NCBI GenBank assembly: GCA_015231175.1
Contig: JADGBZ010000014.1
Span: 13,678-61,014 of the forward strand
Length of the DNA: 47,337 nucleotides
Origin: Magnetococcales bacterium
GTDB lineage: Bacteria > Pseudomonadota > Magnetococcia > Magnetococcales > DC0425bin3
Direction: 5' to 3'
Shown here in pieces: positions 36,525 through 47,337 of this stretch; positions within the stretch are counted from its first letter, which is position 1, and every line of letters begins with the position of its first letter. Made by a program: the position numbers and the translations under genes. The notes under the pieces are model-generated. The model ran no database searches. It was not told the origin of the DNA and saw nothing but the letters and a program-made list of their open reading frames with translations.

Positions 36525-37976
36525 TCAAATGCTTTTCAGTTTGCGATAGGCCACAATGACCATGCGCAGCAAGAGGAAACCATCTCTGAAACGTGATATT
36601 TGTGTTTTCCCATAGCTTCTTGCTGCGTAATGAACGGGTATCTCCAGCATTTTGAGGTTGAGTTTATTGGAACCGAAAATCATGTCGAAATCTCCAAAAG
36701 GGTCCAGGTTGCCAAAAAAGTCACGCATGGACACAATCTGAAGAAAGTGTTTTCTGGTCAATACCTTCACACCGCACAGCGTGTCGGTATACCGCTGATT
36801 CAGTAGCCAGGAAAATATGTACGAGAATGTGCGGTTGGCCAGAAAATTCAAGAAGCGCATGGCCTGGTCGCTCATGGGGTAGATCATGCGGGTGCCGTTG
36901 ATATATTCACCCATGCCGCTGGCCAGGGCCTGGTGGAACTTTGGCAACTCCTCAGGCGGAACGGTCAGGTCGGCGTCGAGGATCATGACGACCTCGCCGC
37001 GTGATTCCTGAAGCCCCTTGCGGACAGCGTCCCCCTTGCCCCGACCGGGCTGTTTGAAAACCTTGATATCCCATAGTGGGTTGGCCTCCTTGACACGCAC
37101 GCACTCTTCGAAGGTGCCATCCTGGGAATTGCCCTCGATGAAGATCAACTCCAGATCCTGGCAAAACCTGGGCATCCTTGTGATGGCTGCGGCAATGTTG
37201 CCCTTTTCGTTACGGCAGGGTATCAGGATGGTTGTGGTCAGCTCCCGAGGGGTGGCGCTTTTCAAGGATCGAGCCACGACGTAGCTGCGGAGGCACAACC
37301 CCTGGATCAGGGGCAGGGTGCCGATGTAACGGTTGATGAGAGGGCCAAGACCGAATGATTTTATGGGAAAAAGAAGGCGCCACTCGTTTTTGACCGTTTC
37401 AAATGAAGCCAATGCCAACAGATTTTGGATGTCTTGTGTCGACATCCAGTTGTGTTCCACGTCGGGAATACGCATGCCCAACCACCCGGCCAATTTGAGT
37501 ATGGGCGCCCATATCCAGGAGTAGTAGGTGACGACCAGGCGGGTGTCACGGGTACAAAAGGGGTGGAGCTGATCCAGTGTGGCCTGGCAATCTTCCAGCT
37601 CTCCCAGGGTGTCGCCGAGAATGATAAAATCGAAGGATCCCTGCACCCTCGCCAGAGACTCCTTCTGTTCGATATCTCCCACGATAAATTCCAGGTGCGG
37701 GTATTTGGCACGCGCCAGTTCTACCATCCTGGGACTTAATTCCACACCGACGCCGCAGGATGGTTTGAGCCGGACAAGACGATCGCCAAGGTTGCTTCCC
37801 AACTCCAGTACGCGCACCCCTTCGGGAATCAAATGACGCAAATATTTCCAATCCTGTTCATGGAAAAATAAATTGCGACGGGTATACCAGTCCCGGCTGC
37901 CTGCCAGGTTGTTTTTGATTTCAAGAAGGCGTTCTTTGCGTTTCCGTGTGCAGATGGCTTTCTTTTTGAATAACAC
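36525..37976 (-). CDS. fusion of a SAM methyltransferase and a GT2 glycosyltransferase
   Basis: The 483-aa protein joins a class I methyltransferase (about 30-215; motif VLELGSNLGDR near 56-66) to a GT2 domain of the polyprenyl-phosphate mannose or glucose synthase type (about 245-483; start TTTILIPCRNE, metal site DAD near 331, then TDTLCGVKV). No C-terminal membrane helices are visible. It starts with GTG. It follows the GT-C-like membrane protein by 15 bp, so the GT2 part may make the lipid-linked sugar that the membrane protein uses. The methyltransferase target could be the same glycan. The fusion is seen in sequence; the roles are inferred. Confidence 0.8.
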   Translation of the reverse strand: MLFKKKAICTRKRKERLLEIKNNLAGSRDWYTRRNLFFHEQDWKYLRHLIPEGVRVLELGSNLGDRLVRLKPSCGVGVELSPRMVELARAKYPHLEFIVGDIEQKESLARVQGSFDFIILGDTLGELEDCQATLDQLHPFCTRDTRLVVTYYSWIWAPILKLAGWLGMRIPDVEHNWMSTQDIQNLLALASFETVKNEWRLLFPIKSFGLGPLINRYIGTLPLIQGLCLRSYVVARSLKSATPRELTTTILIPCRNEKGNIAAAITRMPRFCQDLELIFIEGNSQDGTFEECVRVKEANPLWDIKVFKQPGRGKGDAVRKGLQESRGEVVMILDADLTVPPEELPKFHQALASGMGEYINGTRMIYPMSDQAMRFLNFLANRTFSYIFSWLLNQRYTDTLCGVKVLTRKHFLQIVSMRDFFGNLDPFGDFDMIFGSNKLNLKMLEIPVHYAARSYGKTQISRFRDGFLLLRMVIVAYRKLKSI

Positions 37977-37991
37977 GTCGGACTCTTTCTT

Positions 37992-39854
37992 TTATTGTTC
38001 TTTTGTCGCAAACGGGTGGTCGCCGTCATTCATCTTCAAAACAATCATGCCTTTTATTTCAGGATGTTCCAGAGAGAATCCACCCTCGACATAATAGACA
38101 GGATGGTAAATTTTTTTCAACATGTCGAGCATGTTCTGTCCATAGCCGTCACGTCCCCCCATGTGGGGGTGGCCATATTCCGGTGTTGGACGGAACCAGA
38201 ACAGGATATGGCGAGGTTGATTTTCGATGATCTTTTGCGCCAAGACATCTTCACCGAACACAAGCATGTCATCGGGGAAGAGGCTCTGGATTTGGGTGGG
38301 GTTGACGACTTTGTAAAGAAAGTTGAACATCAAACCTTCGGGAATGACGAACAAGGTGTCGTCGGGGCGCAATTGTTGTTTGGCCCAGATGGCAAAACGT
38401 TTATGTACCATGGAAGACAAGCTGAGAGCGGGAGGCAGGGCCAGAAAGCGGTTTCTGTTCTCCCCGACAGGGAAAGTCATGTGGCGGTAAGCAGACTGGG
38501 ACTGAAGCCACACCCCCGTGATGATGAACAGGGCATAGATCGTATAGATGATTTGTATGTGTCTGGCTTCAAGGGGCTTTCCCTGGGATATCAGCCAGCG
38601 CGGGATCAAGCCGGTCAGAAAACCAAAAAGAGAGAGAAAAGCAGGAGTGACCAATACGAATCCATAACCGAACAGCGTGGAATCAAAAAATTTTCGTGAC
38701 AACAATACCAAGGACAACATAAGCCAAACACCTAAAAACGACAAGGCCTGATAGCCGGCATCCCGGATGTTTGGTTTCAGAATTCCATGCACGACAACAA
38801 ACATGATTATAAACGATAAAACAACAATGCCTCTCGGGGCTGTCATGATACTGAAATGTCTCCAACCGAATATCGATATTTCATGGATTGTCAAGGCCAG
38901 AATGGCCAAAAATAGGCCAATTTTCCACAGAGGAGGCTTTTTGTTGATTCCAAAAACCCAATAGCTTGTTCCGATAAAACAAGTTTGAATGGCTGCTGAA
39001 TAAAGATCTCTCAATATGCCTGGTACGGATCGATCCATGCCGGAAATGTGGCTTTGGAAAAAAGAGTCTGCGAGATATCGTGCTCCGATGATCGACCATG
39101 ACCCTCCCACGGCGCGCAGGGCCAGGTGGGGAGGGAGGACCATTGAAAAGTAACCTAAAAAAGCCAGTGCGGGCAACATGGCGATCAGCACGAGCTTCCA
39201 TGTGCATTGCCGAAAGGTCAGCCATCGTGAGGGGTGGTGACGCAGAAGCAAAAAGAGAAATGCACAAAAAGCGGCTATGGCCGCGACGAAATATTCCGGT
39301 TTGGTCAAAAAGCAGAGGCCAACGAACAGGGACGACACATACAGGCTGCCTGGTTGTCCCTTGCGAAAAAAGTGTGTCAAAGCGGCAAGGATAACCAATA
39401 TGCTGATGAAACCATGGGTGGCGGCATGGCTGTAAGGGGCAACAAAATCAAAACTGCCTTTCCCGGGATCGATGCGGGGAAACACACCCATGACCATAAA
39501 GGTCAGAGAGGCGAGACATGCGGGAAGCCAACCCAGCCAACTGCTGAAAAGATACAGGATCAGGCCTGTGGCCATGGCCGCCAGGATCAAGTTGACACCA
39601 AACAGGGTTTGTACCGCCTCTCCCCCCACAGCCATCCACAGGGCATTGAAATAGCTGGAAAACGGGCCGTAAATCTGGGGCAGATCCTTTTGCAGCAGTT
39701 TGCCATGGAGAATTTGCCAGGGATAATAGAGTTCCCGTCCAAAGTCCATGGTGGGATCGGCCCAGCGCAACCAGGAGAGGTGGGTCAAAGCGACGAAGAC
39801 GAGGCCTGCGAGGAGAATACTTGCCGCTTTGGGAAAAAATGCTTCTCTGTTCAT
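37992..39854 (-). CDS. GT-C-like membrane glycosyltransferase
   Basis: The 620-aa protein has an N-terminal membrane helix, a first periplasmic loop with acidic residues (DPTMDFGRELYY), about ten more membrane segments, and a soluble C-terminal domain of about 150 residues. This is the plan of GT39/GT83-type transferases that use polyprenyl-phosphate sugars in the periplasm. The frame extends to a TTG at 39983, but the ATG at 39854 (MNREAFFPK) puts the first helix at a normal distance. The acceptor is unknown. First gene of a two-gene operon. Confidence 0.75.
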   Translation of the reverse strand: MNREAFFPKAASILLAGLVFVALTHLSWLRWADPTMDFGRELYYPWQILHGKLLQKDLPQIYGPFSSYFNALWMAVGGEAVQTLFGVNLILAAMATGLILYLFSSWLGWLPACLASLTFMVMGVFPRIDPGKGSFDFVAPYSHAATHGFISILVILAALTHFFRKGQPGSLYVSSLFVGLCFLTKPEYFVAAIAAFCAFLFLLLRHHPSRWLTFRQCTWKLVLIAMLPALAFLGYFSMVLPPHLALRAVGGSWSIIGARYLADSFFQSHISGMDRSVPGILRDLYSAAIQTCFIGTSYWVFGINKKPPLWKIGLFLAILALTIHEISIFGWRHFSIMTAPRGIVVLSFIIMFVVVHGILKPNIRDAGYQALSFLGVWLMLSLVLLSRKFFDSTLFGYGFVLVTPAFLSLFGFLTGLIPRWLISQGKPLEARHIQIIYTIYALFIITGVWLQSQSAYRHMTFPVGENRNRFLALPPALSLSSMVHKRFAIWAKQQLRPDDTLFVIPEGLMFNFLYKVVNPTQIQSLFPDDMLVFGEDVLAQKIIENQPRHILFWFRPTPEYGHPHMGGRDGYGQNMLDMLKKIYHPVYYVEGGFSLEHPEIKGMIVLKMNDGDHPFATKEQ

Positions 39855-40120
39855 ATCGGGAGCGTGTATGAAAACGCGCGGTTTCTGAAGCCACCTGGCC
39901 GGCCTGCTGTTTTTGGTGGGGGCCTTCCCGTAGCGGGAGAAGCTGTCCGGGAGTTTGGAATCATGACACACTTCCAGGCACAATCAAACAGGTGGTGGTC
40001 AGGGCGCCAGGGTCAACGCATTTGAAAATGGGTCAGCGGCACGCCATTTTGAATGCGATTGCCCTGCTCTTGTCACCGTCTTCCCTTTTTTCCAACCCGG
40101 GTATCCATTATCATGCGGGG

Positions 40121-41008
40121 ATGGCTACCTTCGACATCAAAATTCCCGGACGACCCCTGCTCTCCTTTGAATTTTTTCCGCCCAAGACTTCGGCTGGCGA
40201 GGCGCGCTTCTGGGAGTCCCTGGTGGCGTTGGCGCGGTACCAGCCGGATTTCATCTCCGTGACGTATGGAGCAGGAGGCGGTGACCGGGAAAATACGGGC
40301 CGCTTGGTGTGTGAGGTCCAGGATCGTCTCTCTCTGACCGCCATGCCCCATCTGACCTGTATCGGGGAGAGTCGGATCAACCTGGAAGCGCTTCTGAGTC
40401 ATTATGAACAAAAAGGGATCACGCATGTCATGGCCCTGCGTGGTGATCGCTCTGACCAGATGCCCCCGGACGCCCTGACGCAAGGCGCTTTCGGATCCGC
40501 CGACGCTTTTGTGACCTTCATTCGACAACGATATCCACACTTGCGCATCGGCGTAGCTTGTTATCCCGAGTGCCACCCGGAGGCCAAGGATCGGCAGGCG
40601 GACCTGGCCTACTATCGCCGCAAGATCCAGGCAGGGGGTGATTTTGCCATCACCCAGTTTTTCTACGACAACGACGCCTACGAGCGGTTTGTGGCCGATA
40701 ACCGCCAGGCAGGGGTCTGTGTCCCCGTGATTCCGGGCATTATGCCGATCACAGACTTCAAGCAAATCAAACGGTTTGCAACGCTTTGCGGCGCGCAACT
40801 TCCCGGGTGGCTGGTTGCCCGGTTGGAAGAGGCCAGGGAGGATCCTGTGGCCATGCAGGAAATTGGCATCGACGTGGCCATTCAGCAGTGTCGTGACCTG
40901 CTTGACCGGGGTGCGCCGGGTTTGCACTTTTTCACCTTGAATCGGGCCGAGGTCGTTGGTCGCGTTCTGGAAGCCCTGCATGGGGCGCCGACGTGGGGCG
41001 GGAGCTGA
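40121..41008 (+). CDS. metF: methylenetetrahydrofolate reductase
   Basis: MetF reduces 5,10-methylene-THF to 5-methyl-THF with FAD and NADH, feeding methionine synthesis. The 295-aa length is typical. The N-terminal SFEFFPPKT motif contains the catalytic Glu, and SVTYGAGGG, HLTCIG, ALRGD and ITQFFYD segments are all present. The ATG at 40121 follows GCGGGG; upstream frame to 39992 is not family sequence. Confidence 0.95.
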   Translation: MATFDIKIPGRPLLSFEFFPPKTSAGEARFWESLVALARYQPDFISVTYGAGGGDRENTGRLVCEVQDRLSLTAMPHLTCIGESRINLEALLSHYEQKGITHVMALRGDRSDQMPPDALTQGAFGSADAFVTFIRQRYPHLRIGVACYPECHPEAKDRQADLAYYRRKIQAGGDFAITQFFYDNDAYERFVADNRQAGVCVPVIPGIMPITDFKQIKRFATLCGAQLPGWLVARLEEAREDPVAMQEIGIDVAIQQCRDLLDRGAPGLHFFTLNRAEVVGRVLEALHGAPTWGGS

Positions 41009-41082
41009 AAAAGAGCTGCCGGGCAACTGCCGTTTCACGGCACATGGTATCATAATCCTGTCGCAGCGGAACTGAAACAACG

Positions 41083-43956
41083 ATGACTGAACCCTCTCCA
41101 GAGTCCAAACGCATTCCTGTCAATATTGAAGACGAAATGGAGCGCTCGTATCTTGATTACGCGATGAGCGTGATCGTGGGGCGTGCCCTTCCTGATGTGC
41201 GCGATGGTTTGAAACCAGTGCATCGGCGCGTGCTCTTTGCCATGAACGAGTTGGGCAACGACTGGAACAAGGCCTACAAAAAATCCGCTCGTGTGGTTGG
41301 CGATGTCATCGGCAAATATCATCCACATGGCGATGTGGCGGTTTATGACACCATCGTGCGCATGGCCCAGGATTTTTCCATGCGCCACGTCCTGGTGGAT
41401 GGACAGGGCAACTTTGGTTCGGTGGATGGAGATTCGGCTGCGGCCATGCGTTACACCGAAGTGCGCATGATGCGCCTCGCCCATGAACTCCTCGCCGACA
41501 TCGACAAAGAGACCGTTGCCTTTGGCCCCAACTATGATGGATCTCTCACAGAACCTCTTGTCTTGCCAGCCAAGTTTCCCAATCTGCTCGTCAATGGCTC
41601 CTCGGGTATCGCCGTGGGCATGGCCACCAACATTCCTCCCCATAACCTGGGCGAGGTGGTGGATGCCGTGTGCGCCTTGATCGACCAGCCGGATTTGAGC
41701 AACCGGGATTTGATGGCCATTGTTCCCGGCCCGGATTTCCCGACCGGCAGCACCATCCATGGCCGCTCCGGCATCCTGAGCGCCTACGAATCGGGCCGTG
41801 GGTCGATCGTCGTGCGGGCCAAGACCAGCACCGAACCCCTCAAGGATGGACGCCAAGCCATTATCGTCCATGAACTGCCTTACCAGGTGAACAAGGCCCG
41901 CCTGGTCGAACGCATTGCCGAACTGGTGCGTGACAAGAAGGTGGTCGGCATTTCTGACCTGCGCGACGAATCGGACCGCGAGGGCATGCGGGTGGTGGTT
42001 GAACTGCGCCGGGATGCCCACCCGGATGTGGTGCTCAATCAGCTGTTCAAGCATACCCCCATGCAAAGCTCATTTGGAGTCAATGCTTTAGCTCTTGTAA
42101 ACGGGCGACCGGTCACGCTGGATCTCAAGGGATTTTTGCGAGAGTTCATCACCCATCGGCGCGAGGTGGTCACCCGGCGCACCTTGTTCGAGCTGACCAA
42201 GGCCAAAGGTCGGGCGCATATCCTGGAAGGGTTGACCGTCGCTTTGGCCAACATCGATCGGGTCATCGAGCTGATCCGGGCGGCCCGCAATCCAGCCGAA
42301 GCCCAGACAGCCCTTCTGGCCGAGTTGTGGGAGCGGGGGCCCGTCGAGGTCATGCTCCTGGCGGCCATGCCAGCCGGCAACCTGGGTGACGATCAGGCCG
42401 GACGGCTGGTCTCCCCGCAGTTTGTCGATGGGGGTTACCGTTTTACCCAGGAACAGGTCCAGGCCATCCTGGAGATGCGCCTGCAACGCCTGACCGGCCT
42501 GGAGCAGGATAAAATTCACGACGAATTCAAGGAGCTTCTTGCCGAAGTCGTCCGGTTGGAGTCGATCCTGGCCAATGACGATGTTTTGATGGGGGTGATC
42601 AAGGGTGAACTGTTGTGGATCAAGAGCGAGTTCGCCGATCCCCGCCGCACCCGCATCGTCGGGGATGTGGGCGATTTTTCGGTGGCCGACCTGATCCCGG
42701 AAGAGGAGACGGTCGTCACGGTCAGTCACGCCGGCTACGTCAAACGCCAACCCGCCGAGGATTACCGCGCCCAGCGCCGTGGCGGAAAAGGCAAAAGCGC
42801 CACCGGCATTCGTGACGAGGATTTCATCGAACAGCTCTTTGTCTCCTCCAGTCATGACACGATCTTCTGTTTTACGGATCGAGGCCGGGTTTTTCGTCTC
42901 AAGGTTTACGAAATTCCCACGGGAGGACGCGCCTCCCGAGGCAAGGCCCTGATCAACCTGCTGTCGCTGGAGCCCCATGAGAAGGTCCGGCAGATTCTTC
43001 CCTCCTCGGTTCCGTCCGCAGAACAAAACCGCTGGGACATGCTTTTTGCCACCCGGCGCGGGCTCGTCAAAAAAACGGCTCTGTCGGCTTTTGCCAACAT
43101 TCGCACCAACGGCATCAAGGCCATTACCTTGATGGAGGGTGATGACCTGATCGGCGTTGCCCTGCTGCCCATGCTGCCCTGGGAAATTGCCATCGAAGTC
43201 CAGGAGGGCGATGCGGAAGAGGATATCGAAGGTGATATCGACGGGGATGATGCGGCAGATGGCGAAGGCGCCGCCGAGACAGATGAAGCAGCCGGAAGCG
43301 AGGAGACGCTTCCATCGGTTGAAGGTGGTGAAACGGAAGAGGAGCTCTCCGACGATCCCCAACGCCCCCCCGGACGGATTTTGCTCTTTTCCCGCAGCGG
43401 CAAGGCAGTGCGTTTTCGTACCCACGCGATTCGCCGCATGGGCAGAACGGCCCGGGGCGTGCGGGGCATCAAGTTGAAGGGTGATGACCAACTGATTGCC
43501 CTGACGGTCTTGACTCCGGGTTGCCAGGTGCTGACCATCACCGAAAAGGGTTATGGCAAACGGTCCCAGGAGAACCTGTTTCCCACCAAGGGGAGGGGTA
43601 CCCAGGGGGTTATTGGCCTGCTCACCAACGTTCGTAACGGGCCTGTGGTCGGGGCCTTGAGCGTGACTTCCGGTGATCAGGTCATGGTGATCACCGATCA
43701 GGGAACCCTGCTGCGCACCCCGGTGGATTCCATCCGCATGACAGGTCGCAGCACCCAGGGCGTTACCATCCTCAATGTTGCGGAGGACGAGCGTATCTCC
43801 TCCGTGGCCCGTATCGCCGAGTCGGAAACGGACGAGGGGGGCGTCGCCCCGAACGGAAGTGACCAGAGTGGGAGTGAAGTGGTCGCCATGGATCATGCGG
43901 AGAGTGAGACTTCCGGCCTGAACGGCACGGAGAGGCCCTCTCCCGACGGGGAGTGA
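41083..43956 (+). CDS. gyrA: DNA gyrase subunit A
   Basis: GyrA cleaves and rejoins the DNA gate of gyrase. The 957-aa protein has the catalytic Y124 (AMRYTE), the C-gate coiled coil and a C-terminal pinwheel with the GyrA box QRRGGKG (near 564-570). An acidic insert of about 55 residues (near 706-763, Glu/Asp/Ala/Gly-rich) interrupts the pinwheel, as in many alphaproteobacterial enzymes, and makes the protein longer than the 875-aa E. coli form. In the quinolone region the residue matching E. coli Ser83 is V85 ([11 protein letters not shown]), while D89 (Asp87) is kept. The serS start follows 6 bp after the stop. Confidence 0.97.
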   Translation: MTEPSPESKRIPVNIEDEMERSYLDYAMSVIVGRALPDVRDGLKPVHRRVLFAMNELGNDWNKAYKKSARVVGDVIGKYHPHGDVAVYDTIVRMAQDFSMRHVLVDGQGNFGSVDGDSAAAMRYTEVRMMRLAHELLADIDKETVAFGPNYDGSLTEPLVLPAKFPNLLVNGSSGIAVGMATNIPPHNLGEVVDAVCALIDQPDLSNRDLMAIVPGPDFPTGSTIHGRSGILSAYESGRGSIVVRAKTSTEPLKDGRQAIIVHELPYQVNKARLVERIAELVRDKKVVGISDLRDESDREGMRVVVELRRDAHPDVVLNQLFKHTPMQSSFGVNALALVNGRPVTLDLKGFLREFITHRREVVTRRTLFELTKAKGRAHILEGLTVALANIDRVIELIRAARNPAEAQTALLAELWERGPVEVMLLAAMPAGNLGDDQAGRLVSPQFVDGGYRFTQEQVQAILEMRLQRLTGLEQDKIHDEFKELLAEVVRLESILANDDVLMGVIKGELLWIKSEFADPRRTRIVGDVGDFSVADLIPEEETVVTVSHAGYVKRQPAEDYRAQRRGGKGKSATGIRDEDFIEQLFVSSSHDTIFCFTDRGRVFRLKVYEIPTGGRASRGKALINLLSLEPHEKVRQILPSSVPSAEQNRWDMLFATRRGLVKKTALSAFANIRTNGIKAITLMEGDDLIGVALLPMLPWEIAIEVQEGDAEEDIEGDIDGDDAADGEGAAETDEAAGSEETLPSVEGGETEEELSDDPQRPPGRILLFSRSGKAVRFRTHAIRRMGRTARGVRGIKLKGDDQLIALTVLTPGCQVLTITEKGYGKRSQENLFPTKGRGTQGVIGLLTNVRNGPVVGALSVTSGDQVMVITDQGTLLRTPVDSIRMTGRSTQGVTILNVAEDERISSVARIAESETDEGGVAPNGSDQSGSEVVAMDHAESETSGLNGTERPSPDGE

Positions 43957-45231
<1,275 letters not shown>

Positions 45232-45251
45232 TCCGTCACGAGCGGGCCGAA

Positions 45252-45341
45252 GGATGGGTGGCCGAGTGGTTTAAGGCAACGGTCTTGAAAACCGTCGTAC
45301 TCGTAAGGGTACCGGGGGTTCGAATCCCTCCCCATCCGCCA
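45252..45341 (+). tRNA. tRNA-Ser (TGA)
   Basis: The 90-nt sequence folds as a tRNA with a long variable arm. Acceptor GGATGGG pairs with CCCATCC. The anticodon loop CTTGAAA gives TGA, reading UCA. The T arm has GGTTCGAATCC, and GCCA is encoded at the 3' end. It lies 20 bp after serS with no clear promoter of its own. Confidence 0.97.
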
Positions 45342-45592
45342 CCTGTCTCTTCCGATTGACTCGTCCGACCCGGTTCCGGGCATTGCGGTGGGGCTCCCTT
45401 GCGGATTTCGATGGACTGGAGAGGTAAAATCTTGGACAATTCGGGCATGGAGAAGCTGTTTCCGGGTGGCCCAAGGCCACATCCTCAAATTTCAGGCGTG
45501 GACCATCGGTACCTTCTCCCGTCAATCCTCTCTCAAGGCTCTTTGAAAAACAGAAACGGGGACGAATTGGGGCTGTTTATCGCAAGTCATTG

Positions 45593-46620
45593 ATGATGCA
45601 GTCTGCTGAGAAGAGGGAGACAGAGGAGTCAGAGCTTTTGGATGGTCGTGCAACAAAAACCTGCTGGCACTGTCTGGTCGGCGCAACGCTGAAAATGTTG
45701 TTGGAACCCGTCGGCATTGAGGTGCGTTCCGAGGTCCAGGTCGTCTCTCTCCCACCCAAGGCAGACCTGATCCTGATTCAGCGAAAGGCAGGTGGTTGGA
45801 CGGAAGCGCAGCGTCTGCTCCTGGCTGACGGTTTGCGGGATCTCGATGAGACCACATTTTGATCGAAATCAAGGTCACCGAAAACTTGCATGAAGGTGTT
45901 CTGACCCAGATCACGGTATATGACACCTTGTACCTGGAAACCGCTCGTTTGGAGCGGCAGCAGCTGCGGAGCGTCATTATCAGTTCCACAACTCCTCAAA
46001 AGGATTTCCTTGAGCGGTTCGCCTTTGAACCCGTTGGACCAAGCGGCGTTTATGAAAGCAGACCACGATGGGGTGGTACCGTCCGTCTGATCTTGCTGAA
46101 CGAACTGGCGGATGAAGCCCAAAACGCGCCTTTGAAGTGTTTTGCCAGTCGGCGTGAGGAGCGGGCAAAAGCATTCGCGACAGTCAAACGTACAGGGCTG
46201 TTCAGGCTCTCTGTTGCATTTGAACGAATCATGGTCGGCCTATGGAGGTTGCTGATGAAAGGTGCATTGGGTATTCCAGAAATTGAGGGCATTACACCCG
46301 AATACGTCTCCCAGCTTGGGAAGGAATGGTTCGAATCAATGGTGGACATGACGCCCGACGAGGAGCTTTTTTCCCTACCAAAATTTGGGCATCGGCTGGT
46401 GCAAGAACATCAGGAAGGCCGCCAGGAAGGCCGCCAGGAAGGCGAGGCCATCACATTGCTTCGAATCCTACGCCGTCGTTTTCCCAACCTGCCCGCCTGG
46501 GTTGAGTCAAAGGTTCATGCTGCCAATCTCGATACCCTGGATGCGTGGATAGACAGGGCAATTGATGCACGCTCACTGAACGATGTTTTTGGCGACGAGG
46601 TACCCGACGGAACGACGTAG
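45593..46620 (+). pseudogene. Rpn-type nuclease gene split by a frameshift
   Basis: Two frames together make one protein of about 340 residues of the Rpn/YhgA-like family (PD-(D/E)XK nucleases linked to recombination and transposition). The first, from ATG 45593 to TGA 45862, ends DLDETTF and contains the catalytic Asp (ADLIL). The second, from about 45859 to 46620, begins LIEIK with the catalytic Glu and Lys, carries QEGRQEGRQEGE, and ends in a DUF4351-like helical tail. One extra T in the T4 run at 45857-45860 would join them. The break falls between the two halves of the active site, so the gene is inactive unless the ribosome shifts frame or the base is a sequencing error. Confidence 0.75.
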
Positions 46621-47089
46621 TCGCAACCTATTGAATCGCATCATGTCAATGCTTCAGTTCAGTATCATTCGGCCACCAACAGGGAGTCGGAAAGCCTCCG
46701 CTTTGTAAAAATTTCGTAAAGATTTTTCTCAGAGAATTTTCTTTTGTGGGCGGCTCTTGGTCCGCCACCCTATTTGCCCATAGGCTTTCTCACGCTCCCA
46801 AAGAAACCGCTTATCCCCTCCCAAGTCGGAAAAATTCTTCAATAATTCCAAAGGTTACGAAGTGGCCTAGGTCTTGGTTCACTCGTTCAACTCTACCTTC
46901 TGCCACCCCAAAAATGGCCATTTCTTTCTCCCCTTGCCCGGTTTCTCCGTTTCAACTATACTGTGGCCAAAAAGGTATAGTTAACCCATCTTTAACATGC
47001 TATTTTATTATAAATTTAAAATCAATCAGTTGCGCGATGATTTTTTGGCGAGTGGCACTGCAAACGTGTCATTCTTTGATTTTATGGGT
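46621..47089. other. AT-richer non-coding stretch at the edge of an insertion sequence
   Basis: No gene is supported. Base composition drops in GC compared with the rest of the window. A perfect 8-bp inverted repeat, AACTATAC (46954-46961) and GTATAGTT (46975-46982), may mark the outer end of the insertion sequence whose transposase ends at 47090, or may be a binding site. The true end cannot be set from one side. Confidence 0.45.
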
Positions 47090-47337
47090 TCAGACGAGCA
47101 TTTTTTTCACTCCACCTGGATTGGAATCAAGGTTGAGAATTTGGTAGATCATCTTCTGGTTTGGTTCTGCCCGGGTTGCTTTCCGTATATGGAGAGTCCG
47201 GCCATCTGGACGTTGGAAGGTGGCTGTGACCCGGGACTGGCCAGCGAGTGTTTTGCGTAGAGTACTCCAACGGTCGGTGATTCCTTTTTCGCGTAACTGC
47301 CAACGGATAATCTGCACAAACTGGTACGCAAGCACCG
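47090..47337 (-). CDS. C-terminal part of an IS1634/IS4-type transposase, cut by the window edge
   Basis: The last 82 codons of a transposase enter from the right edge. The sequence LAYQFVQIIRWQLREKGI, then SRVTATFQRPDGRTLHIRKA and a NPGGVKK end, follow the pattern of the C-terminus of IS1634-type DDE transposases. The DDE residues lie outside the window, so activity cannot be judged. Confidence 0.7.
   Translation of the reverse strand, partial: VLAYQFVQIIRWQLREKGITDRWSTLRKTLAGQSRVTATFQRPDGRTLHIRKATRAEPNQKMIYQILNLDSNPGGVKKMLV

Noticed and set aside
46746-47147. 133-codon plus-strand frame near the right end
   Set aside because: It overlaps the transposase 3' end on the other strand and has a Phe/Ser/Pro-rich composition unlike real proteins here.

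Overview
The window reads as a GC-rich chromosomal segment of a Gram-negative, aerobic or microaerobic proteobacterium. It carries lipoproteins, an MsbA-type lipid A exporter, an aa3-type cytochrome oxidase operon and NdvB/NdvC-like glucan genes. GyrA has an acidic insert in its C-terminal domain, as many alphaproteobacterial GyrAs do. The mix, together with many copies of a GC-rich mobile repeat, suggests Alphaproteobacteria or the related Magnetococcales. That placement is inference; no rRNA or magnetosome gene is present.

Layout. 1-5125: a MITE copy, a small membrane protein, and two divergent GH17 proteins, one fused to a GT2 glycosyltransferase, that look like a beta-1,3-glucan synthesis pair. 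5147-7216: ligA. 7350-14188: an AAA-TM-SPOR protein, an FkbM methyltransferase and M48 lipoprotein pair, a B12-binding radical SAM enzyme, and three lipoprotein genes. 14200-20011 (minus): a three-gene operon of unknown purpose (large membrane protein, TPR-SPOR protein, HIT-like protein). 20265-20663: a single-domain response regulator. 20849-21197: a nested mobile repeat. 21194-26345 (minus): ctaE, SCO, ctaC, ctaD, a 50-aa membrane protein and ctaB. 26815-29634: tRNA-Gln and lon. 29700-32898: repeats, erpA, a Nudix gene, a decayed transposase, and gmd. 32901-36512: msbA and typA. 36525-39854 (minus): a methyltransferase-GT2 fusion and a GT-C-like membrane protein. 40121-45341: metF, gyrA, serS and tRNA-Ser. 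45593-47337: a frameshifted Rpn-type nuclease gene and the 3' end of an IS1634/IS4-type transposase.

The main surprises are these. (1) A 198-bp MITE with a CTAG target duplication sits inside a 147-bp GC-rich repeat of which it also carries a core; further 147-bp copies supply the ctaB stop codon and abut the msbA start codon. (2) CtaD lacks both the helix-VI glutamate and the K-channel lysine. (3) A 50-aa membrane protein gene lies between ctaD and ctaB. (4) GyrA has valine at the position equivalent to E. coli Ser83.
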